From CAG-826 sp964546565 (GTDB taxonomy: Bacteria; Bacillota_I; Bacilli_A; RFN20; CAG-826), in the NCBI GenBank assembly GCA_964546565.1, contig CAZJKC010000067.1, positions 1-6,178 on the forward strand: 6,178 nucleotides of DNA, read 5' to 3'. The notes below the pieces were generated by a model. It was given only the letters and a program-made list of their open reading frames with translations. It was not told where the DNA came from and did no database searches. Positions 1-6,171 of this stretch are shown one piece after another. Each line of letters begins with the position of its first letter. Positions within the stretch are counted from its first letter, which is position 1. A program made the position numbers and the translations under genes.

Positions 1-354
1 TTTATGAAAATAGATAAAACAGAAGCAAGTGGTAAAGGAATTAACACTATCGTTGAAAAATATGGGGTTGATGTATTTGAATTTAGTGAAACGCATTTTA
101 CTATTAAAATTCCATATAATAAAAAAGTTTTAAAAAGTATTAGTGACACCCAAAATGACACCCAAAATGACACCCAAAATGACATTGATTCTTTAATTGT
201 GAAATTGATCAAAAATGATAATACTATTACAAGACAAGAATTAGCAGATAAATTGGGAGTTTCTAAAGCCACTATTGTAAGACATTTGAGAAAAATGAAT
301 AGTATTAATTATGTAGGCTCTTCAAAAACCGGACATTGGGAAATAAAAGAGTAA
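1..354 (+). CDS. C-terminal part of an AlbA_2/HATPase_c_4-type putative transcriptional regulator (5' end outside window)
   Basis: The frame is open to base 1 and the first ATG (base 4) has no visible ribosome site, so this is probably the 3' end of a longer gene. Residues below count from that ATG. Residues 7-38 (EASGKGINTIVEKYG, then a short beta-strand pattern ending TIKIPYNK) match what I recall of the end of the HATPase_c_4 (RecG C-terminal-like) region of AlbA_2-domain ATP-binding regulators. Residues 48-59 are three exact DTQN repeats forming a polar linker. Residues 63-116 form a winged helix-turn-helix: the recognition stretch is ITRQELADKLGVSKATIVRH, and GHWEIKE is the closing wing strand. 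Such proteins are usually thought to act as cytoplasmic DNA-binding regulators and often lie in accessory DNA. The ligand and target are unknown. The HTH is clear; the family assignment is from memory of the motif order and is less certain. Confidence 0.72.
   Translation, partial: FMKIDKTEASGKGINTIVEKYGVDVFEFSETHFTIKIPYNKKVLKSISDTQNDTQNDTQNDIDSLIVKLIKNDNTITRQELADKLGVSKATIVRHLRKMNSINYVGSSKTGHWEIKE
145..180 (+). repeat. 3 x 12-bp in-frame tandem repeat (DTQN linker)
   Basis: Three exact, contiguous copies of gacacccaaaat lie at 145-156, 157-168 and 169-180, followed by a further partial gaca. The unit is a multiple of three, so changes in copy number lengthen or shorten the Asp-Thr-Gln-Asn linker between the ATPase-like part and the winged helix without breaking the frame. 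Identity at the DNA level, including wobble positions, points to recent slippage-type duplication. Confidence 0.95.
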
Positions 355-375
355 GTTATTTCATAAATTTGTAAA

Positions 376-384
376 TGATATAAT
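376..384 (+). promoter_or_regulatory. Extended -10 promoter element
   Basis: TGATATAAT is a perfect extended -10 (TGnTATAAT), 22 bases after the stop of the upstream gene. No good -35 is seen at 16-18 bases upstream, but extended -10 promoters can work without one. Transcription would run into the decayed reading frame that follows. The function is inferred from the motif only; chance occurrence is possible in such AT-rich DNA. Confidence 0.4.
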
Positions 385-391
385 TGAATAA

Positions 392-730
392 TTAATAGAA
401 ATGTTATTAGAATCCATAAAAGATAAAGTAGACTATCATATGTCTGCTTATCGCTTTATCTAGAGGTCATTATCAATGAATCATCTTCTACCGATGATAA
501 CAATTACAATAGTATCATTGAAGCGATTACTACTGAAACATCAAAGTTTAATAAAAATTTAGAAATGAAAAACTTGATTTATTTAATATGTGCCAGTAAT
601 ATTTTCACAAATGTTACTGCGCGATAATATTACATATCTGTAAAAAATGGATATTTAAGTTGCTATTGATGAAAGCAAAAAATATAATGTTAAGCTTTTG
701 ACTGTTGATGATTTATTTAATGTTGATTAA
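392..730 (+). pseudogene. Probable decayed small gene of unknown family
   Basis: No intact gene lies in the 383 bases between the regulator fragment and alr, but protein-like stretches occur in sequence on the plus strand. Frame 2 runs 392-463 from an ATG at 401 (MLLESIKDKVDYHMSAYRFI) to a TAG. Frame 1 continues across that point to a TAA at 625-627 (EVIINESSSTDD... to ...FTNVTAR). Frame 2 then resumes near 620 with RDNITYL, meets TAA at 641 and TAA at 656, and ends with VAIDESKKYNVKLLTVDDLF and a TAA at 728-730. The amphipathic, Lys/Asp-rich composition and the helix-then-strand ending look like former coding sequence with two frameshifts and two stops. I do not recognise the family. The ATG at 401 has no good ribosome site. 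An alternative is chance open frames in AT-rich DNA. Confidence 0.33.
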
Positions 731-737
731 TCTTTTC

Positions 738-1754
738 TTATGTATTCTTTTTACATATTCTTTTTAAACGTTGATTAAGTTTGGTTGTGATTTCATAAGT
801 GATGGTGTTTTGCTCATTGGCTATTTCCTGTACTGTATGCTGATTTCCAATAATAGTTATTATTTCACTATCAGAAAAGTTCTCTTTTGAAAAAAGCATT
901 AAATAATCCATGCAAGTTAGTCCTATTTGTATCAATTCGTGATTATTAATATATCCTTTTGTAAGATAATTTCTTGTCCATCCATCAGCATAGCCAAGAG
1001 GAATAGTGTATAAGTATCCATCATCGGGTACAATTCCTTTTTCATCATATCCAACAACATCACCTTTAAATACCTTTTTCTTACGCGTGATGGGAGTTTT
1101 TAATGATAATACAGGCATTCCATATCCATCTAGACCATACAAGGCTAAGCCAATACGGATATGAGTATCGGAAGAGATATTTTCGTTATATGTTGATGTC
1201 GCAGAACTATGAATACATAGTTTTTCTTTGTGTGGTATTTTCGAAAGAATTCTATCAAATATTTCACGTTGATATGAATATGATTCTTTGGAACAATAAT
1301 GAGTACAGATTCCTTTAAGATATATGGGTGATTTTTTTAAAATATCAAGCACATTATCAATTTCATTTTCGGACAGACCATCACGATTCATACCAGTGTC
1401 AAAACATAGATGAATTTGTAAAGGATAGGGGGATTCTTTTATTTTCTCAAGATGATGATAACTGATAATTAAAGAAGTTATTTTATATGATGATAAGATA
1501 CGATAATCATAACAAGGGCATAAAAGAAGAATAGGGGTAAATATTAAACTTTTACGAATAGCAATAGCTTCTTCTATTGTCGCGACTGCAAACATACTAA
1601 CTTTAAGATGATAAAGAATCTGTGCGCATTCAATTAGTCCATGACCATAGGCATTGCTTTTAATAACTGCAATAATATTTTTTGAACAGTTTTCTTTAAT
1701 TCTTAAATAGTTTTGTTTTAAAGCATTACTATCTATTTCAATAAATGTACGCAT
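738..1754 (-). CDS. alr: Alanine racemase
   Basis: PLP-dependent fold-type III enzyme interconverting L- and D-alanine in the cytoplasm, supplying D-Ala for peptidoglycan. 338 residues, slightly shorter than the usual 360-390. The N-terminal alpha/beta barrel carries the PLP lysine K32 in AVIKSNAYGHG, with Y36 of the same motif. DTGMNRDG (119-126) contains the substrate-side Arg (R124). IRIGLALYGL (199-208) gives R200, the pyridine-nitrogen Arg. The C-terminal beta domain has the second catalytic base Y255 in IPLGYADGW, and CMD at 281-283. Oddities: Cys117 stands where many enzymes have the carbamylated Lys two residues before DTGM; GRxCMD has become GLTCMD; and the usual RVPR near the end is RLKR. 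The start is fixed by an in-frame TAA four codons upstream, but the nearest AGGAA lies about 21 bases from ATG, an unusually long gap. It is monocistronic, divergent from the gene at 1878, with no clear terminator at its 3' end. Family assignment is firm; full activity and whether it is the main Alr are not shown. Confidence 0.93.
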   Translation of the reverse strand: MRTFIEIDSNALKQNYLRIKENCSKNIIAVIKSNAYGHGLIECAQILYHLKVSMFAVATIEEAIAIRKSLIFTPILLLCPCYDYRILSSYKITSLIISYHHLEKIKESPYPLQIHLCFDTGMNRDGLSENEIDNVLDILKKSPIYLKGICTHYCSKESYSYQREIFDRILSKIPHKEKLCIHSSATSTYNENISSDTHIRIGLALYGLDGYGMPVLSLKTPITRKKKVFKGDVVGYDEKGIVPDDGYLYTIPLGYADGWTRNYLTKGYINNHELIQIGLTCMDYLMLFSKENFSDSEIITIIGNQHTVQEIANEQNTITYEITTKLNQRLKRICKKNT

Positions 1755-1769
1755 ATATCGTTATGAAAT

Positions 1770-1786
1770 TAAGAATTCCTTTCTTA
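1770..1786 (-). promoter_or_regulatory. Small hairpin presenting AGGAA upstream of alr
   Basis: On the minus strand TAAGAA-AGGAA-TTCTTA forms six-base perfect arms around a five-base loop consisting of the purine-rich AGGAA. It sits about 15 bases upstream of the alr ATG, with the AGGAA itself 21 bases away. It is the only Shine-Dalgarno-like sequence before alr. The stem is A/T-rich and weak, so a regulatory role is speculative. Confidence 0.25.
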
Positions 1787-1826
1787 TAAAATAATTGATA
1801 GAGTCAATAAACTAATAACTCACTTC

Positions 1827-1860
1827 TTGAACAGATGATCAATGTCTATTAAAATATAAT
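1827..1860 (+). promoter_or_regulatory. Sigma-A-type promoter for the Rex-like gene
   Basis: TTGAAC (1827-1832) and TAAAAT (1850-1855) are separated by exactly 17 bases, and a perfect TATAAT overlaps at 1855-1860. Transcription from the first -10 would begin near 1862. That leaves the ATG at 1863 at the very 5' end of the message and supports the downstream ATG at 1878 as the real start. Confidence 0.6.
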
Positions 1861-1864
1861 TAAT

Positions 1865-1870
1865 GAGGGG
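1865..1870 (+). promoter_or_regulatory. Ribosome binding site deciding the start at 1878
   Basis: GAGGGG ends seven bases before ATG 1878. It overlaps the codons of the in-frame ATG at 1863, which itself has no ribosome site, so the longer 145-residue reading is unlikely. Confidence 0.7.
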
Positions 1871-1877
1871 CAATATT

Positions 1878-2300
1878 ATGAAAAAATTAACAAAAACGTC
1901 ATTAAAAAAATATATTTCTTTAATCAAAAAAGAAAAAAAGAAAATAGTAACATGTGATGATCTTTCATCTATTATTGGTGTTTATCCTGAGGTAATAGCG
2001 GAACAACTTTCTTATTTTGAACCAATGTTATTAATGGATTATTCTTATAATTTAAAAGATTTGTTAGCAATAATGGAGCAATATTTATGCGAATTAGAAA
2101 AGTCATATAAATCAACAAAACCCATTCAAAGAGTTAGAAAAAATGAGCTAGCGCAATATGATTCGCTGGCCATGTTTGTGTTTGAAAAAATGACTACCGG
2201 AGGTATTGTTGATCGTTATGCTAAATTAAGTGATCATGATTTAAAATTACTAAAAAAATTAGTAATAAAAGAAGAAAAAGAACGTAAAAAGACTAAATAA
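1878..2300 (+). CDS. Rex N-terminal-like winged-helix domain protein lacking the NAD(H) domain
   Basis: A 140-residue protein from the ATG at 1878. Residues 8-70 follow the layout of the Rex DNA-binding domain (Put_DNA-bind_N): a basic first helix (LKKYISLIKKEKKK), a turn matching SSxELAxxxGV (TCDDLSSIIGVYPEVI, 25-40), the hallmark LSYF (44-47), a wing containing an aromatic pair (DYSYN), then a helix LKDLLAIMEQYL. In Rex the recognition helix reads roughly QVRKDLSYF; here it is VIAEQLSYF, so the Arg-Lys-Asp has become Ala-Glu-Gln and normal operator recognition is doubtful. The NAD(H)-binding GxGxxG domain is absent: residues 71-140 are a charged, probably helical region with a basic tail (KEEKERKKTK). 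No signal peptide or membrane segment. It has its own promoter and a weak terminator, and precedes the PFOR gene on the same strand. The resemblance is by eye; possible roles are a divergent regulator, a protein-binding module, or an unrelated winged helix. Confidence 0.8.
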   Translation: MKKLTKTSLKKYISLIKKEKKKIVTCDDLSSIIGVYPEVIAEQLSYFEPMLLMDYSYNLKDLLAIMEQYLCELEKSYKSTKPIQRVRKNELAQYDSLAMFVFEKMTTGGIVDRYAKLSDHDLKLLKKLVIKEEKERKKTK

Positions 2301-2370
2301 TAGTATAATTCAATATTAGAAAAGAATAGGTTGATTTTTTTAATACAATAATTAGGTGTTTTTTTGATAG

Positions 2371-2398
2371 AAACTTCATGAAAAAATGAAGTTTTTTT
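2371..2398 (+). terminator. Weak Rho-independent terminator
   Basis: AAACTTCAT (2371-2379) pairs perfectly with ATGAAGTTT (2386-2394) around a GAAAAA loop, and the T-run covers 2392-2398. The nine-pair stem has only two or three G-C pairs, so termination may be incomplete and some transcripts may read through into the PFOR gene. It lies 70 bases after the stop of the Rex-like gene. Confidence 0.65.
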
Positions 2399-2401
2399 CT
2401 A

Positions 2402-2438
2402 TTGCATAATGCAAAAAAAATTCAAGTATAGTATACTT
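2402..2438 (+). promoter_or_regulatory. PFOR promoter with two overlapping palindromic operators
   Basis: TTGCAT (2402-2407) can serve as -35 and TATAGT (2427-2432) as -10, with a long 19-base spacer that includes an A8 tract. Two perfect palindromes coincide with these boxes. TTGCAT-A-ATGCAA (2402-2414) covers the -35. AAGTATA-G-TATACTT (2424-2438) covers the -10 and is placed where a bound repressor would block RNA polymerase. The GTATA/TATAC half-site is of a type seen in GntR-family operators, though I cannot assign a regulator. The ATG at 2409 lies inside this promoter and is not the gene start. Confidence 0.5.
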
Positions 2439-2451
2439 AACATGGTTTTAT

Positions 2452-2457
2452 TGGAGG
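2452..2457 (+). promoter_or_regulatory. Ribosome binding site fixing the PFOR start at 2463
   Basis: TGGAGG ends five bases before ATG 2463. The in-frame upstream ATGs at 2409 and 2442 have no such site. The protein from 2463 also starts where PFORs normally start, a few residues before the thiamine-enzyme domain. Confidence 0.85.
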
Positions 2458-2462
2458 TTACT

Positions 2463-5400
2463 ATGGAAACTAAAAAAACACTTTTATCTGTAGATGGTAA
2501 TACGGCAGCTGGTCTTGCTTCCTATAATTTCACGGAAGTTGCTGGTATTTACCCTATCACTCCGTCTTCACCAATGGCGGAATTAGTTGATGTTTATGCT
2601 TCACAAGGCAAATTAAACTTTTTTGGCAATACCGTAAAGGTTGTTGAAATGCAATCGGAAGCCGGTGCATCTGGTACTGTTCATGGTGCATTGCAAGGTG
2701 GCGCATTAGCGACAACATATACAGCTTCACAAGGCTTATTGTTAATGATTCCTAACATTTATAAATGGGTAGGAGAATTATTACCTGCTGTATTGCACGT
2801 TTCAGCACGTTCATTAGCGACACGCTCATTATCAATATTTGGTGATCATCAAGATGTTTATGCTATTAGACAAACAGGCATTACAATGCTTTGTTCACAT
2901 TCTGTTCAAGAAATTGCTGATTTAGCGCCTGTTGCTCACTTAATCGCGATTAAGTCTAGCGCTCCTATTTGTCATTTCTTTGATGGATTTAGAACATCAC
3001 ACGAAATTCAAAATGTTGAATTTATAGATGATGCAGAATGGAAAGCATTATTAGATATGGATGCGGTAGAAGAATTTAGAGCCCGGGCTTTAAATCCTCA
3101 CACTAATCCAGTGACTCGTGGCGGTGCGGAAAATGACGACATTTATTTCCAAGGTCGCGAAGCACAAAATAAACATTATGATCGTGTGGTCGAAATTGCG
3201 GATTATTATTTAAAAGAAGCCAGTCGTTTAACAGGACGTAATTATGCTCCATTTACTTATTATGGCGCGAAAGACGCGACTAAAGTTATTATTGCTATGG
3301 GATCTGTTACAGAAACATGTACAGAAGTAATTGATGCCTTAGTAGCAAAAGGTGAAAAAGTCGGTTTAGTTAAAGTACATTTATATCGTCCATTTAGCGC
3401 TAAACACTTGGTTAATGTTATTCCTGAAACAGTTAAGAAAATTGCTGTTTTAGATCGTACCAAAGAAATTGGTGCGACAGGCGAACCATTATATCTTGAT
3501 GTGGTATCCGCTTTAGCTCAAATGAATCGTCATATTGACGTTTTAGTTGGTGGTCGTTATGGCTTATCAAGTAAAGATACACAACCAAAACATATTAAAG
3601 CCGTTTATGATTTCTTAGATAGTGAGAAACCATGGAATAGCTTCACAGTGGGAATTAACGATGATGTCACTCATTTATCAATCCCAGTAGATGATTCCTT
3701 CCATGTTGTCGGCGATTATACATCATGCTTATTCTACGGACTTGGTTCTGATGGTACAGTCTCTGCTAATAAGAGTTCGATTAAGATTATTGGTGATGCA
3801 ACCCATCAATATGCACAAGCATATTTTGCTTACGATTCTCGTAAAGCAGGTGGTGTTACACGTTCTCACTTACGTTTTGGTAAAAAGCCAATTCATTCCA
3901 CATATTACGTGGAAAATGCGGACTTTATTTCATGCTCATTAGACACATATCTTTTCAAATTTGATATGATTAAGAATTTGAAAAAAGGTGGTACTTTCTT
4001 ATTAAATACTGATATGTCTGATGAAGACTTAATTAAGTCATTACCTAATAGAGTTAAACGTCAATTAGCGGAAAAGAATGCTCGTTTCTTTGTTATTAAC
4101 GCTAATGAGATTGCTGCTAAAATTGGTATGGGACGTCATACTAATACGACATTACAAGCCTCTTTCTTCTATTTAAATCAAGGCATTATGCCATATGAAG
4201 AAGCGGTGCAATGGATGAAAAAATACGCTTATAAGAGCTACGCTAAAAAAGGCGATGAAGTTGTGGAAATGAACTATCGCGCGATTGATGCTGGTGCCGA
4301 AGGATTGCGTGAAATTAAAGTTGATCCATCATGGATTGAATTAAGTGCTGTTCGTGAACGTCATTTAACAGGCGATGATTATTTTGATTCATACGTGAGT
4401 GTTGTTGGCTCATTAGATGGTGATAATTTACCTGTTAGTAAGTTTACCGAATATGAATTATTAGATGGTACAATGCGTCCAAATATTACCTATCGTGAAC
4501 AACGTTCAATCGCTGACCGTGTACCTTTATGGCATAAAGAAAACTGTATTCAATGTAATCAATGTGCCTTTGTCTGTCCACACGCGACCATTCGTCCATT
4601 CTTATTAAATGAAGATGAAATGGCTAACATGCCGGCGATTGCAAAAGATGATGTTGTCGACGCTATGGGGCCAACAGTTAAAGGCTTAAAATATCGTTTA
4701 CAAGTGTCACCACGGAACTGTGTTGGCTGTGGATTATGTATGATTCAATGCCCTGGTAAAGGTGGAGTCAAGGCTCTTGAAATGGTGGAAGCTAAATCAC
4801 AATTCGCGCAAGAAGAAGCGGCAAGTTATTTATATAAACACGTTGAATATAAGACAGATAAATTCCCTGTAACCACTGTTAAAGGGGCTTCATTCTTAAT
4901 GCCATATACAGAAGTATCAGGCGCTTGTGCCGGATGTGGTGAAACACCATATTATCGTTTGGCCTCACAATTATTTGGTCGTGATATGCTTATTGCTAAC
5001 GCTACCGGATGTTCATCCATTTATTCAGGCTCAACACCTTTAACACCATTCTGTACTGATAAAAATGGTGAAGGTATTGCTTGGGCTAACTCATTATTTG
5101 AAGATAATGCTGAATTTGGTTATGGTATGCGTGTTGCTTCTGATTATAAACTTTCACAAATTATTCGTATTTTTGAAGCTACCAAAGATAAAGTTGAACC
5201 AGAATTAAAAGAATTAATTGAAAAATGGTTAGGCAATATTAAAAATCGTGATACTGTTAGAACATTTGTTAAAGATTTAGTAGCGGCGGTTAAAGCTTCG
5301 AAAAATGAAGAAGTTAAAGAAGTTCTTCTTTATGAACGTGATTTAATTGATAAATCCGTTTGGATCGTTGGCGGTGATGGATGGTCATACGATATTGGTT

Positions 5401-5999
5401 ATGGCGGTGTCGATCATGTTTTAGCTAATGAAGAAGATGTTAATATTTTAGTATTAGATACTGAAGTTTATTCTAATACCGGTGGTCAATCTTCAAAATC
5501 ATCACAAACTGGCTCCATTGCTAAGTTTACTGCTGCTGGTAAGAAGACTGCTAAAAAGAATCTTGCTATGATGGCTATTGCATATGGTCACGTTTATGTT
5601 GCGCAAATTGCAATGGGCGCTAACCCAATGCAAGCTATTAAAGCTATGAAAGAGGCGGAAAGCTACGATGGACCATCATTAATTATTTGTTACTCACCAT
5701 GTGCCAACCATGGTATTAAAGGTGGATTAAGCAATTCAATGCGCGTTGAAAAGGCAGCAGTTGAATGTGGTTATTTCCCAATCTTCCGTTATGATCCACG
5801 CCTTGAAAAAGAAGGAAAGAACCCAATGCAAATTGATTGTAAAGAACCTGATTTTGCTAAATTCTATGACTTTGTTATGGGTGAAACACGATTCTCACAA
5901 TTACCAAAAGTTAATCCTGAAAATGCTCAAGAGTTACTTGATAAATCTTGTGAATATGCAAAGATGCGTTGGAATCAATTCAAACGTTTAGCGGACTAA
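2463..5999 (+). CDS. nifJ: Pyruvate:ferredoxin (flavodoxin) oxidoreductase, single-chain
   Basis: Cytoplasmic enzyme converting pyruvate + CoA to acetyl-CoA + CO2 while reducing two ferredoxins (or flavodoxin); central to fermentative anaerobes. At 1178 residues it is full length for the single-chain family. The N-terminal domain has YPITPSSPMAE (30-40; T33 is the pyruvate-contacting Thr), EMQSEAGA (E66, the Glu that activates thiamine diphosphate) and SARSLAT (R116). The transketolase-C-like domain spans about 260-410 and the gamma domain about 415-630. The ferredoxin domain holds C695/C698/C701/C705 and C753/C756/C759/C763, each CxxCxxCxxxCP. The proximal cluster uses C822, C825, C850 and C1080 (YSPCANHG). 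The thiamine diphosphate/Mg site is GDGWSYDIGYGG (971-982) with EVYSNTGGQSS (1001-1011). No key residue is missing. Like many clostridial-type enzymes it lacks the long C-terminal extension of the Desulfovibrio enzyme. Transcribed alone from a promoter with palindromes and closed by a strong terminator. Codon use is less AT-extreme than the upstream genes, as expected for a highly expressed core gene. Confidence 0.98.
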   Translation: METKKTLLSVDGNTAAGLASYNFTEVAGIYPITPSSPMAELVDVYASQGKLNFFGNTVKVVEMQSEAGASGTVHGALQGGALATTYTASQGLLLMIPNIYKWVGELLPAVLHVSARSLATRSLSIFGDHQDVYAIRQTGITMLCSHSVQEIADLAPVAHLIAIKSSAPICHFFDGFRTSHEIQNVEFIDDAEWKALLDMDAVEEFRARALNPHTNPVTRGGAENDDIYFQGREAQNKHYDRVVEIADYYLKEASRLTGRNYAPFTYYGAKDATKVIIAMGSVTETCTEVIDALVAKGEKVGLVKVHLYRPFSAKHLVNVIPETVKKIAVLDRTKEIGATGEPLYLDVVSALAQMNRHIDVLVGGRYGLSSKDTQPKHIKAVYDFLDSEKPWNSFTVGINDDVTHLSIPVDDSFHVVGDYTSCLFYGLGSDGTVSANKSSIKIIGDATHQYAQAYFAYDSRKAGGVTRSHLRFGKKPIHSTYYVENADFISCSLDTYLFKFDMIKNLKKGGTFLLNTDMSDEDLIKSLPNRVKRQLAEKNARFFVINANEIAAKIGMGRHTNTTLQASFFYLNQGIMPYEEAVQWMKKYAYKSYAKKGDEVVEMNYRAIDAGAEGLREIKVDPSWIELSAVRERHLTGDDYFDSYVSVVGSLDGDNLPVSKFTEYELLDGTMRPNITYREQRSIADRVPLWHKENCIQCNQCAFVCPHATIRPFLLNEDEMANMPAIAKDDVVDAMGPTVKGLKYRLQVSPRNCVGCGLCMIQCPGKGGVKALEMVEAKSQFAQEEAASYLYKHVEYKTDKFPVTTVKGASFLMPYTEVSGACAGCGETPYYRLASQLFGRDMLIANATGCSSIYSGSTPLTPFCTDKNGEGIAWANSLFEDNAEFGYGMRVASDYKLSQIIRIFEATKDKVEPELKELIEKWLGNIKNRDTVRTFVKDLVAAVKASKNEEVKEVLLYERDLIDKSVWIVGGDGWSYDIGYGGVDHVLANEEDVNILVLDTEVYSNTGGQSSKSSQTGSIAKFTAAGKKTAKKNLAMMAIAYGHVYVAQIAMGANPMQAIKAMKEAESYDGPSLIICYSPCANHGIKGGLSNSMRVEKAAVECGYFPIFRYDPRLEKEGKNPMQIDCKEPDFAKFYDFVMGETRFSQLPKVNPENAQELLDKSCEYAKMRWNQFKRLAD

Positions 6000-6010
6000 T
6001 TGTTGATTTG

Positions 6011-6042
6011 AAGGCTTCCTACTAAGTAGGAGGTCTTTTTTT
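6011..6042 (+). terminator. Strong Rho-independent terminator of the PFOR gene
   Basis: AAGGCTTCCTAC (6011-6022) pairs over 12 positions with GTAGGAGGTCTT (6026-6037), including two G-T wobbles, around a TAA loop. A T-run at 6036-6042 follows. It begins 11 bases after the PFOR stop codon. Confidence 0.92.
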
Positions 6043-6087
6043 ACGTGTATTTTGTTTGTATGATATTAATTTTTCGTTATTTGAAAA

Positions 6088-6101
6088 AGTAAATTCCGCT
6101 A
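6088..6101 (+). repeat. Direct repeat copy 1 (AGTAAATTCCGCTA)
   Basis: First of two 14-base copies differing at one position (C here, T in copy 2). It is preceded immediately by TTGAAA (6081-6086). It lies upstream of the likely promoter of the gene that begins beyond the right edge. The starts of the copies are 41 bases apart, close to four helical turns. Confidence 0.7.
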
Positions 6102-6119
6102 GTAATAGTTGAAAGAAAT

Positions 6120-6148
6120 TTTCGCACCAGTAAATTCCGTTATATAAT
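6120..6148 (+). promoter_or_regulatory. Promoter of the next gene (outside window)
   Basis: A perfect -10 TATAAT at 6143-6148 has only a poor -35 (TTTCGC, 6120-6125) at 17 bases. The weak -35 together with the repeat in the spacer suggests a regulated, possibly activator-dependent promoter. The expected transcription start is near 6155. Confidence 0.45.
6129..6142 (+). repeat. Direct repeat copy 2 (AGTAAATTCCGTTA)
   Basis: Second copy of the 14-base repeat, one mismatch from copy 1. It ends immediately before a perfect TATAAT (6143-6148), so it fills most of the -35/-10 spacer of the downstream promoter. A protein bound here would affect transcription directly. Confidence 0.7.
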
Positions 6149-6171
6149 GAAATTGTCTTGTTATGACTTGT

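Noticed and set aside
1103..1318. 71-codon plus-strand open frame inside alr
   Set aside because: Antisense to a well-supported alanine racemase, no ribosome site, and no protein-like motif.
1795..1860. Minus-strand promoter for alr (TTGACT on the minus strand near 1803-1808)
   Set aside because: A good -35 is present but no -10 lies at 16-18 bases; the nearest TATAAG is only 13 bases away, so I could not define the promoter.
2409..2462. 18-residue N-terminal extension of PFOR from the ATG at 2409
   Set aside because: This ATG is within the promoter palindrome and has no ribosome site; TGGAGG before 2463 and family length support the shorter form.
3080..3089. GC-rich palindrome AGCCCGGGCT in the PFOR gene
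   Set aside because: Stands out in AT-rich DNA but simply encodes an Arg-Ala-Arg-Ala stretch; single occurrence with no associated signal.
3260..3463. 67-codon minus-strand open frame inside the PFOR gene
   Set aside because: Shadow of the PFOR reading frame with no start signal of its own.
3691..3942. 83-codon plus-strand open frame in another frame of the PFOR gene
   Set aside because: Lies fully within conserved PFOR coding sequence; no ribosome site.
5746..5991. 81-codon plus-strand open frame at the end of the PFOR gene
   Set aside because: Overlaps the conserved PFOR C-terminus in another frame; composition reflects the shadow of that frame.
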